A DNA stretch of 52,832 bases from Branchiostoma floridae. Taxonomy: Eukaryota > Chordata > Leptocardii > Amphioxiformes > Branchiostomatidae. This document shows positions 30,201 through 41,900 of the stretch, one piece after another. The stretch is from positions 5,773,687 to 5,826,518 of the forward strand of contig NC_049986.1 in the NCBI RefSeq assembly GCF_000003815.2. The letters are read 5' to 3'. A program made the translations under genes and the position numbers. The notes under the pieces are model-generated. The model worked only from the letters and a program-made list of their open reading frames with translations, did no database searches and was not told the DNA's origin. Every line of letters begins with the position of its first letter. The stretch's first letter is position 1.

Positions 30201-31866
30201 ATGTCTGGTTACGAGGACCTGTTTGGTAACTCATCACCAGTACACCTGTCTGACACCGCTGCCATGGCTCTGGCCGAGGCTCTACCCAGACTCCCTGCCC
30301 TGGACTTGCTGGTCCTTGAGAACATCTCCATGGAGCCTGCAGGGTTCCAGGCTGTGGTGCAGGCTGCTGAGGAACATCCTACACTGGGGAGTCTGCGGTG
30401 AGTTAGATATTATATTGCAAGCTTTATTGACACTAAAAAAAAGTTTAGTGACTTTTATATTGGAATACTGTACTCTAGGGTATGCTAATAGCTCAGAGAA
30501 TTATTCAAAGTTTTTAAGTATTACTAAGTATTTATAGAATCCTCAAGTGGCATGATTTTATGTGCGAATGGCATAAGTACATGTAACACTTTTTGTATTT
30601 TCTTAATTTGTTTTGTATTACCCATGGATAACCAGTGTCTGTACAGTCAAACCTGTCTATAGCGGCCACTCAAGGGACTGGTCAAAATTGGCCACTATAA
30701 AGAGGTGGCCGCTATAGAGAATATGCTAATTAATTGACAACAAGCAATAAGTTACACATGGTTTTAGTACCCACTGATCTTTATTCACATAATAGACCAT
30801 AATACAGTACTGTACATGTACTGCAATGATTTTACACTATATGTATTAAGAAAACAAAAGCTATAAAAAGTTTTAAATGTTCTACAGTTGATATTGTCTG
30901 AAGAGACCGGTATCGTCATATTTCTTTGATCTTTCGTCTTGTATCCTTTGAAACTTCGCCGTCCGTGTGTTCCCTCCGCCGTTCACACGTCAGGTTCGCC
31001 CATTATGCTAATGTGGTACTCACAAGAAAAGTCTCGTCATTTTAGGCTTATCTCTTAATAAATGTAAGAATAAAATCCACCATAGTCTGAAGTTCATATT
31101 ATTTTGTCTTTGTAACAATTCATTTAGAAAGTTTTTGTGATGAAAATTAACCTAAGCGATAGTGTATTAGAATGTAACTTTAACGCAATTTACCTACGTA
31201 ATATTGGTGTCGTCTATTGACCTTATATGACCTCGCTTGTCGGCGGGTATGGGTAGCGCCAGTTTACGAAGTTTTGTTTTGAAAATAAATCAAAGAGGTT
31301 TTAAATCCGGCGTAGGGTGACAATACGGCAGCTGTATATGGCCGAATGCGTGCCGAAACATAGATCAGCGGTCCGTGTGGCCGTAATCGGCAGTGTTTTT
31401 GTACCTGTGGGACCGGAAATCGTGTGGCCGCCAGGCCGCGTTGGACAGGTGGCCGCTAAGCCTATTTCTCAATCATTACGAATCCAAGGGACCGACAAAA
31501 AGTGGCCACTATGGGCAGGTGGCCGTTATGCAAAGGTGGCCGCTAATACAGGTTTGACTGTATTTTCATTTGATTTATCAATAAAAATGATATTAAGAAA
31601 AGATGTAGATGGAATTTTGTTGTACAATACACCTTTTTTTACTATTGATAGCATGTGCTGTTTTACAGATGCATGTACCAAACTCAAGAACGCAGTTATC
31701 AATAGATTCATTCTTATATTTTAAACACACAGTCAGTCAATGTTTGCAATTTGATTAATAAGTAAGCATATCTCTTTTTTCCTTTCCCATGTACAGCTTT
31801 TCCAGGCGCAGAGTTCCTGATGGAGCGAACACCACAGCCAGATGTCTGGAACTGTCCATATTCTGA
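27238..31866 (+). CDS. NACHT-LRR (NLR) receptor without a recognisable effector domain (3 exons, 1001 aa)
   Basis: Exons 27238-27283, 27508-30397 and 31797-31866 join in phase (46+2890+70 = 3006 nt, TGA at 31864). The protein opens with MAEEQGAAGQAGVTA and a short pre-NACHT helix region (LDVGDIYTRLVL). The NACHT domain has Walker A GEAGGGKTT (about residues 110-118), Walker B VLFLLDGYDEL (about 187-197), the sensor ITSRP (about 224-228) and the downstream NFSHKTMQEFLAGRYVA element. From about residue 640 to 990 come ribonuclease-inhibitor-like leucine-rich repeats (LEELDLSWNPDLGNAG, LRELDISYNEIGDTG, LIKLDISDNAIGDPG). NLR proteins are cytosolic ATP-binding sensors that oligomerise; here no CARD, Death or DED domain precedes NACHT, so signalling must differ or an upstream exon is missed. 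The last exon adds only about 23 residues. Confidence 0.9.
30644..31560. mobile_element. 917-bp nonautonomous DNA transposon with TA target duplication
   Basis: The left end cagtcaaacctgtctatagc is matched by the inverted right end gctaatacaggtttgactg, and TA dinucleotides flank both ends (30642-30643, 31561-31562), as in Tc1/mariner-like insertions. Subterminal words ggtggccgctat and relatives recur in both orientations. There is no transposase frame. It fills most of the intron between the LRR exon and the last exon of the NLR gene. Confidence 0.8.
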
Positions 31867-31972
31867 GTAGAAATCTGTTTGTTGGAGTATCCCACTCCCA
31901 CTGACTTTTTAAAATCCGTGAATTAAACAATGCCTCCTGCCTCTGTAAGTTTGACAGTAAAAATGTTCTGGA

Positions 31973-31978
31973 AATAAA
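31973..31978 (+). terminator. Likely polyadenylation signal of the NLR gene
   Basis: AATAAA lies 107 bases after the NLR stop codon and is the first such hexamer downstream. A CTATA repeat follows. Confidence 0.6.
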
Positions 31979-32489
31979 TCTATACTATACTATACTCTAC
32001 TTTGTCCTTGTTATTTTCTTGGACTGGCTAGCTCCATAACATGTGAAGGCTGATATAATGTGTTCATATTCAAATTGGTCCAAAATCTGGTCCGCTGTTT
32101 TTTGTAAGGTCCAAGGAGAAAAAAAGTTTTTTTACCGGAACATTGTACCCACCCACCCATCAATGATACAGGACTTTTCCTCTGCCTCCAAAAAAGAAGT
32201 CAATCCCAACCTGTTTAGAAATGGCAACATTGGTATTACAGTAGAATATTGTTCATAACTGTCCATTGTCACTTGTATATCTACTAAAAAAAAAGTACTA
32301 TGTTTATACCATGTACATGTACATGTACTTGCAACTCGGGCACAAACTTGCAAATAAACTTCTTATATTGTTTCCATTGAAAGAGCTCCCACAATTACAT
32401 ATTTCAAGTAAAATGGTGTCCAGGAGTTTAAAAAGTGTTTTCATTAGTAATGAAAATAGAGAATACTCAGAGAGATGGAATTAGTTTCT

Positions 32490-32725
32490 GACTGTCACAC
32501 ACAGTATAGCCTCTACCAGGCTCTGCAGATCGGTGGTCTGATAGTAGAAACTGGACATAACTCTGCATGTTTAGCTTATGCCTGTACTGCTGAAAGCAAC
32601 CGATATGTCTGTCTATAGCACCCTTGCCGAGTTGGTATTTGCATAATGATGAACTGCAATGACAAAAATAGAGTCCATAGTACGCTAAGGCAGTCGGCCG
32701 GCCAGAGGAGTTGCCAATATTCAAT
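32490..32725. repeat. Fragment related to the palindromic repeats at 45.9-46.8 kb
   Basis: Contains tagcctctaccaggctctgc and ggccagaggagttgcc, which recur in the copies near 45943-46254 and 46643-46830. The ends are unclear. The remaining DNA between the NLR and the lectin gene (31867-32971) shows a hairpin (ccgtggtcaa / ttgaccacgg near 32791-32827) and no gene. Confidence 0.4.
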
Positions 32726-32901
32726 TTAGAATGCTTTCAAACAATTTGGCATACAGTATTAGGTTTTGCAAGCTATTGTTACTTTTCCCCCCGTGGTCAA
32801 TTATGGTTCATTCAAACTTGACCACGGTAATCAACATAGTTGTAGCCAATTTGCCGGTTCTGCGTCAGCATTATACAATCCAAACAAGCATGTAATGCAA
32901 T

Positions 32902-32908
32902 TATAAAT
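32902..32908 (+). promoter_or_regulatory. Possible TATA box of the SUEL/F-type lectin gene
   Basis: TATAAAT lies 70 bases upstream of the ATG at 32972, a distance that would leave a short 5'UTR of about 40 bases. The call rests on sequence alone. Confidence 0.35.
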
Positions 32909-32971
32909 TGGAGTTCAGAAACAGATTTGTTGTAGTCCAGACTTACACAATCTAGGACTTAAACACTTACA

Positions 32972-35900
32972 ATGGGCTCCTTGAGAGTTATGAAATCTTT
33001 AGCTCTCTCGTGTATTTTCGTCCTTTGCTGTGGTACGGAAGTCTTTGGAATTATAACTGCGCAACAAGCAGCTCATTTGAAAGGTACTTGATATCTTCTC
33101 TCCCTTTCTATAAAGTGGTTTTAATATTTAACCATATTTGAAGTAGAATCTGCTATTTGAAATGCTGCTGACTTCATATTCTTTGCGAGAAAGTTCTAAC
33201 TTACCATTATATTTAGCACGAATTTCAGAGATAAAGGCAAAAGTTGACAGAGTGAGTTTGCGGGTTGTGGAAAACAAGGATCTGTTCACCTCCTTGTTGC
33301 AGAAAGGCCTTCCTTCTTTGGGTAAGATTTATTACTTTTCTATAAAACATATTTTATACTCTTTTACATAGAGATTGATTTCATTTGACGTCTATTGGTG
33401 TAACATGTACAGAATACACTTTGATGGATACAAGCTATGCTCACAAAATATGTAACACGCCATTTACGTGGAACACGGCACTGGTATTTTAATTTCATAT
33501 ATGCCAGCTGTGCCTATTAGGCTTAGGTCACATTTCCAAACCGGGGCCCAGCCAGGATTTGTTAAGAATTCAAACCAAAGTTAAAAAGTATAAAGTAGGA
33601 ATTCAATGTTAAAGTTTTAGAAGATCCGTCTATTAAGTTTTTTCTTGAACTCCTTGGACATAAGGGATGGTTTAAGTATTGACCTTGTTTGTTTAGATCA
33701 ATAGTTTGCACTTGAGGCTTTTCTTAGAGTGGTCTGAGGGTTTGATCGATGAGTGCTTTGTTGAAGGTCCAGTTTTGGTGACCACACTTAGCCAAGTTAC
33801 TTCTGAGGTGTTTGTTTTCCTGTGCTTTTACTGCTGGATTCTTGTCAATCCTAGCTCCTTTTGTAGGGCCCCTGGAACAATTTGGGTGTGACGTTGAATT
33901 TTCTAGTAAGTTTAGTAGGAAGGGGTTTCATGTATCACCATTAACAAAAGAATGAATAGTGCTCCTGTCAAGGTTTACTGACAGGTTGATTTGCAAGTTA
34001 ATTTGCACCCATTCATTAGAAATACAATCCTTCATGGAGGACGTACAAGTCAACAACCTTCACCTTATTCAGAAAAGGGGGGGGGGGGGTCATGCGCACT
34101 CATATCACTTTACTCCAGAGCAACCATATGTATTGCCCCCCCCCCCCCCCCTGCAAGAAAAAAAACAAGCAAAAATTCTAGCCAAACTGACTACAGGTAT
34201 ATTCTTTAAAGAACTGAGTGTGTACTGCATATAAATGCATCTAATTTCGCGTTTCAAGTTTTCACAGTAGTTTTACGTTCGCGGTAGTGCCTTAAACTAT
34301 GGTCACAGTGGTGAAGTGGCCACCGCAAAAACTGAGAACATAAAAATACCGCAAACATTTCTGCATCTACAGTATTTAGTTTTGCTTGCAAAGCCACACC
34401 TATTTTCTTAAATCATCTAACAACCTTTGTCTTCTAGTGTAACTTTCGTGATTTAATATTGAATTGATGAATCATGCTAATCAGGTGAAATACAAGATAG
34501 TGGACAATATCTTAATACTTAATTGTATAGAAAAAAACATTCAAAGAAACGTTATCATATATTCTTACTGGAAAATGTATTTTTGGAAAGCCAGATTGGG
34601 TATCCAAGATGGCTGATTCCAGGTGAGGGTTTATAAATATAGAAGAAGAAGAACTTTATTGCACGACAACTGTAGAGGATACAGTGTTTGGCAACTTGTA
34701 CATACAATACATACAGAACAGTTTAACTACTAGTACATGAGTTCTAAGTGACTAATCTATCTTACACATGGTATATAATATTTACAATCAGGCTAGCATT
34801 ATGTGCTGGTTCATGATAGTATATAATATTGTCTTATTTTTTAAATGAGTTATATATAAATTGACCGACATAGGCAGATATATCAGCAGGACATGATAAT
34901 AACATATTAAACATTTCTGTCTTGGTAGGTGTTAATATTGTATCAGATTTGCATTTAATAGACTGTAACATTTTTTGTCTCTCTCTATCATAAGTTGGAC
35001 AATCCATTATAAAGTGGGATTCAATTTCAATATTATCATGGCATGTTGGACACAGTCTCTCACTGGCTGGTGTGTTGTGATGTCTACCCTTTTCGATTTG
35101 TAGGGAGTGGGCACTAATTCTTAGTTTCGTAATGATATTTCTAAAGGATTTGTTTTGAACAGTTAAAAGGTAATTTTCAAGACAGAAATCTTTTTTGATT
35201 CTGCAATAAGTACTAAGTTTGCTTAGACTTTTTATTTCTTGTCTCCAGCCAGAGAGAAATGTGTCTATCAGGCGGTTTTTGAATAAATTTCCAAACTGAT
35301 TGGCATTCACGGCAGGGTTGAGCCAAACAGTTTGGAAGCCGTGTCTACATAGCATGTCTTGTACATGGACAGCCCAGTCTTGTTGTAGCTGAACAGAAGT
35401 ATTGTAAGCTTTCTTTGACGAGTCTGTCATTTGGAAGACTATGTAATCTAAGCCAGTATTTTATCAACTGTGTTTGTGAATCAATGTATAAAGGAAAAAC
35501 TCCAATCTCACCCCTGACAGCAACGTTACGGTAATAGAGCTTTTGGGAACGCCGAGAGTAATTTTGCAATAGTTCAATAGTACAAACTCTAAATCCGCAA
35601 TTTCGTAAGATACTGTTGGTTGCTGTAGTGTTATGTTTTGTCTGTTAAGTATGTTTGATTGATAGATAATGTTTAGTTTGTCACTGTATTTTTGAAATCG
35701 AACAAGGACAGGGCGCGGTGTGGAAGTGTCTGGTGTTTTGCCGATACGAGAAGCTCTGAGGATGTGGATTTCTGATCCCAGTGTCGTACTGAGGATCCTA
35801 GCTATTGAATCTCTGGTATTCTCACTTTGACATTCTTCTTTGCCGCGGTTAAATGAACCTGAGGGGGTTAGATCGACTCCTAGGTATGTATAAGAAGTTG

Positions 35901-38900
35901 TAATATCAATTGTGCGGCCTTGTATTTTATATGTAGAATGTTGACTGTTTGTCCGTCCATTTTTTGTGAATATCATTACTTTAGTTTTCTTTTCATTTAT
36001 TGATAATTTCCAAATGGAGCAAAATTGGTCAAGTGTTCTTAGACATTCCTTCAAGCCTGATTCAGATTTTGATAGAAGAACGAGATCATCTGCCCAGAAT
36101 AAGCTGTTGATGGGTGTGTCTTGTAGAATGAGAGGATCAGACGATCGTGAATTTAATATGTTTGGAAGATCGCTTAGATATAAATTGAAGAGGAGGGGGC
36201 TAAGGTTGCACCCTTGTCGCACCCCACATGATGATTGGAAGTATGGTGATAGGCCATTTGGTGTTTTTACGCAATATCTTACGTTAGAGTACATTGATCT
36301 AATGATTTTGAAGAAGTAGATTTAGCTATTCAATGACGTCATCTTGACTTTGTTGCTGTTGCGATTGAAAACCACTGACACTAATATTTTGTTAGAGAAA
36401 TGTTGATTGAACTTGCGTCTGAAGGTCACAATAAGTGAGGATGCATTTGGGGATTAGAAACGTTTGAAAATGTAATACTCTGTTTTAACAATCTCGTTAC
36501 AACAGACCTTCCAACCGTTGAGCCGTCTATACCTGCTTCCACCACAACTGTTGCAGGTAAGATGCATGCCATGCTCGTTTAAGGTCCTTGGTATCTCACT
36601 GTACTTTGGACACCGGTGCGACACTGCAGGGTTCAAAAGATTACTCAATGAATTTCAGAGATAAAAGACGACTTATATTTATGTTTTGTGTATTTTGTTG
36701 TCTCCAAAGTCATACATTGTACTTTTACGTATAACGCAATATCTGAATTAAAAATCTGAGAAAATAACACAACAGTGCTGCAGAGAGCAAACCCCGCAGT
36801 GCCACACTGATGCCCCAAGTGCAATGAGATATCAGGTTCGATTCATGACATTGTGAATTATCTGTCAGGATCTGCCGGTCTGCTAAATCTAGTTAGTAAC
36901 AAACAAGAAAGTTTGTTAAAAAGCTGACCTGGGCGACGGTAAGAATAACTGGTATGGTGGAGTGAGTGTGATGACGGTATATGACCAAAATAATTGAAAA
37001 GAGCAAGAAATAAAAAGAATGTAGACTTTCTCACACCTGGTCTTGAACCCGCATCTGCAGATTGACAAGTCAAAGACTATTATTGATAAGCCAAATAAGC
37101 TTCAACTTTCCACCCTGTCATTTTAGTAAGGTTATCAACATAGACATTGCATCACCAACAATTATTTACAGGTGAATGACACAAAACTAAAAAACTTCAA
37201 GGAATTATTGGCATATAAAATTTGAGTGCCAGTAGAAGTGACTGACAAATATACAAACTCATTTTGCAGTTGCATTTGTATCATTTATGAGCTATTTTGA
37301 ACGGAGAAGAGATATTTTTGATAGTTTCTTAGAAGTTCAATACGTAAGTATTGCATCCAAGGTAAGCCACAACTACAGTTAACTATGCATTTTGTTAGTC
37401 TGATTATGATGTGGGCAAAGCCACACATTTAGTATTCTCTACAGATATTCCACCTGACCAATCAAAACTCAGAAAAAATGGAACCTGTAGCATGCAGTCC
37501 ACGTTTCCAGCTTTTTGATTGGCTAACATTCTGACTGTCTGGTGGATACGTCAGGGGTAAACCTATCAACGCACAGGTCACAAAATGGCACTCGGCAGCG
37601 CAGTATCACAAAAACGTTGAAAATGCAGCAAGTTCAGAGCATTTAATCGGCTAAATAACAACATAAAAATGCCCCACAAAAAAATATTCTAGTATTCTGT
37701 CCAAGTTTTAGTGAAATACCTTCGATTATTAGCGAGAAAAATAGCCAGCGGAAGCTCGCGGGTTTTTTCAAGCAACGCAATACATTTGTATACCTGTTAA
37801 AACATACGCTCGTAACATGTTGTAGCACTGGCTCAAAGTCAATGGGATTATTCACGCATGGTAAACCAACGCTCCGGGATCGAATCCGTGGACAGACATT
37901 GTTTTTTAATTTTTTTTTTCTTTTTGCTGCATTTTCGCGAAAATGTTGCCTTTCTTGTTGCTTCTTTTCCTGCGATTTTTGCTTTCTTTTCCCTTCGCCC
38001 ACATCCTGCATTTTTTTCAAAAATGTTGCCTTTCTAGTTATATAGTGATTAAGTCTGCTCGCTAGCTTTTGTCATTTGTTGATGATTAGATATGTTTCTT
38101 TTTTGCTCAAATAGCCACAACGCCTTGCCCAAACACCGATACTGAGACTGTCAGCGCCTGTGAGAGAAACATATTGCATCTGTCCTGTACGTGCGGAAAG
38201 ACCATCGTGATCGTGGACGCCATCTTCGGTCGGACGGTTGGTCGGTCCCATACCTGTTACTGTTGGACATGCGACACCAACTGTCGAGCAAGGAACAGCC
38301 TGTTCATAGTGAGGAGTCTCTGTCAGGGACTACAGGCGTGCAACGTGTTGGCAAGTGAGGCTATCTTTGGTGACCCCTGTGCGGGTACCCAGAAGTACTT
38401 GGAGGTATCATACCGCTGTATTTCAGGTTGGTTCTTTACTTCAGTGACTATCTTGGTGCATGTCCCTTCGAAGAGAGAAAAGCATTTTTGATTGTGATTC
38501 CGTTTTCCTGTTTATATTTTCTCTGTCACTACTTTATTTCGTGAGGGCAAATTGACGTGATGTTAGATCCCAAGTTAGCCGCAAGGTTGTAGGTTTCTAG
38601 GGACTGCCCACTTTAAGAGAGGGTACTATCAGGCTACCTGAGCTCCCCCCTAGCACCGCTCAGGGCCCTAACGGTGGCTGTAACATGCCCCCCTCCCCTT
38701 GGGAGCCTTACGGTAACATCCTTGAAAAGGTCATGCTAGTTAGAAAAGCAACATCTCGCGCATGTCCCGACAAATTTATATGAAATGTATGCACCTTACA
38801 TAATCATGCCTACGTATGTATGTTATGTTGGAGATAGGGCAAGTTGGTTGATTTGTGATGCTTCATTACAGAAAGCAATGTAGCCATTGGTAAGACAGCA

Positions 38901-41900
38901 ACACAGAGTTCCATGTACAAGCCTTTTTATGAAGCTGGAAAGGCTGTGGACGGTGTCAGGGGAACCAACGGCGCCTTGGGCTCCTATCAATGCAACCACA
39001 CTTCAAGGCAGTATCAGCCCTGGTGGAAGGTTGACCTGGCAGGTGTCTACACAGTCAACCGGGTCAGCATATTAAACAGGGGGGACTGCTGTGGTGAGTT
39101 TCATTACCCTGTGGAAAATTAGTTACACGGCACACTGTATAATCTAGTTCTGAACACAAACATTGACAGAAAATATAAGTCTATCCTGAAATGACAAATT
39201 TTCACAACACAGTATAAAGCTCTGTCCCTCACTCATACTAGGGAAATGTATCATTTCAGAGCCTTTTGGTCATGTGAAATACAGGTACGCGTGCTTCTAA
39301 TCTAAATTAGGGAATAGGCTGAGACATGTAATGGTGGAAGTTGGTCTTAACGAGGACAAGAATATACATCTCGCATGACGTTTCATTTGTAAAAGAATTG
39401 TCTCTTTATCTTTATTACCTTCGCCAAGAAGGTTATATTTTGGTTAGAAAATTTTCGGGTGTCCCAATATGTAGGTCAATCTCATATAACTCGAGCAGCT
39501 GTGGATGGAATGTCACGATATTTGGTATATGAGTTACGTTTGCGTATACCAAGGTTTTGTACTTCTGGCACTTTCTGTCGTGAGTGCAGCGGGGTGAGTG
39601 TGTGTGTGTGTGTATTTGCGTACAAGATAACTTTTGACGCAGTGGATCGTTTTGCATTATATTTGGTAATTATTTAGGGGTTTGAAAAACGACAGTCAAG
39701 TTCGATTATGGGCGTCCTGGCGATAGGTTGCGGTACTGCAGCGAAGCGTCGAAGTTGGCGTTAAAGTTATCCTGAAGTGGCAGGTTGAGGATTTTTGGCT
39801 AGTGGATACGTCTTTGGGTAAGTCGTGTAAGTTTGGGCCCCCTGGCGGCTTGTTCTGAACTGCAGTGGGCGATTTTGTTGTTATATTTGAAAGAGAGTAA
39901 ATCAAGCAGGGGTTGGTGGATTTGCATTATTTTTGGTATGTACATACCTTAGGTAATGATTAAAATCCTGAAATGTATTGTATGCAAATCGGGGCTTACA
40001 TGTAATTTACATGATAATTAGAAGAATGTGTAAATCCTTCAATGGACCTCTTTTCTGGACAGCCAGTGCTCAGTGTCTAACTACATCATTCTGTGCTGCA
40101 GACTTGTGTAGTTCATGACATATTTGTGTCAGCAAAACATAGATGTTATTGTTGCTAACACATTGTTTATTAGTTCTCACTTTGCAAGTGCCATGTTGTT
40201 TGTTTGTGCTCTATGGGAAGGGGTTTCTCCATTTTGATGTCAAGGGGTGTTTTCCCCCTTATTTTGGTGATGCTTATGTGACAGGGAAAAGTGGAAGCTT
40301 GGTGGTTTGTGGCCTTTTCATTACCTTTGCCAAGAAGATTAAACGTTTGGTTAAGGCTTAAGCCATAGTGTTAGGTGAGTCTTAATGTAGGTCAACAGTA
40401 TAACTGGAGAACTGATTGATGGATCTTCATGATACTTGGTATTGAGTAGCGGTCGCAGAAACAAAGGTTGAGTTTGAAAATGGTTCGCCCGGTATCTTCC
40501 GTCGGTACTGCAGCGGGCCCAGTGTGTGAGTGTGTGTGTGTGCGGATAACATAACTTGAGAAGGTTTAAAACCTTTAAGTTATTGATAAAGGCATTCTCC
40601 TTAACAACCCTTCATTGTTCGGCGAAGGTATGTGTTTCGTGGAACTCTAGTTTTTATATCATAATGATCTTGAGAGAGTTACGAAAAGAACCTATAAAAT
40701 GGCTGAAAATTGTACACTGTCTAGAGAAGGCACATCATATGCCTTCTCTAGAGGTAGCATTTATATTGATATGTATAATAATTATATTATTATATAGTAA
40801 TATTATTATACATTATGTATAATAATTATACATATGAATGCCTTCTCTAGACATAGTGTATACTTTTCAGCCATTTTATAGCTTCTTTTCGTAACTCCCT
40901 CAAGATCATATTCTATTTCGAGGAGGTGAAGAGCTATGCAGCCGCATTGTTTTCTTTTCGTAGGAGACCGACTGAGAAACGTACTGGTGCGAGTCGGTCC
41001 TAACCTGGACATCTTCCAGAATGACCAGTGCGGGGAGACTTACACATCAACCACTCCAGTTAATGGAGAGGTCATCGTGGTTTACTGCAACCCACCGATG
41101 TCCGGTCGTTACGTGTCCCTGGAGCTGTCTAGACGGACAGATTACTTAAGTGTGTGCGAGGTAGAAGTCTATGCTGCCACAGGTAAATGAAGCGAAAGTT
41201 GTTTACAAGATCAACAAGTGCCTTACACACAGAAAAAGTCGGTATAAATCAACGGATAAAAATAAGAATTAAACACAATGATCGTGCTCCAAGAATATTT
41301 GTTAGTTTTGGTTATTTTAGTAACATTGTTGCCATTCATGGAATGGCTCTAAGTTTTAAGTGTACAGTAATCATTTCAGGAGTCACAGTGCTGCACAATT
41401 CTCAATCCATTACTGATTTTTACAAAAATGTAAATCCCCTGTACTCAACACTACAACTTGGTGCAGATAACTTTCTTGATGTTTATATCATGATACAATT
41501 TTTTAAAGACTTTATACCCGTACACAAAATAAAGCGCTTACCAACAAGCTTTCGATCAGTCCTCTGATCCTTCTCAAGTTGTAATGACCCAAAACCTAAG
41601 TCGCACTTCCGGAACGGAAGTGTGACGTCAGTAAAGGGTCAAAGGTGCTTGAGTTGGTACCGGCCCCTGTCTCGGTTGAGGGAAGGTTGATGGGCTCTGA
41701 TGTAAATAGCCTGTTTCACTTTCACAGACTGTCAAGCACCTTTGACCCTTTACTGACGTCACACTTCTGTTCTGGAAGTGCGACTTAGGTTTTGGGTCAT
41801 TACAACTTGAGAAGGATCAGAGGACTGATCGAAAGCTTGTTGGTAAGCGCTTTATTTTGTGTACGGATATAAAGTCTTAAAAAGATTGTATCATGATGTT

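Noticed and set aside
33706-33891. Possible exon in intron 2 of the lectin gene
   Set aside because: No matching acceptor/donor pair in phase 1 and no domain.
37643-38020. Lys/Gln-rich minus-strand frame of 125 codons
   Set aside because: The Lys-rich part is the reverse of a T-rich tail, and the rest is the reverse of a tRNA-like SINE head.
40700-40900. CRISPR-like or regularly spaced repeat
   Set aside because: The repeated words are arms of one inverted duplication in a eukaryotic intron, not spaced direct repeats.
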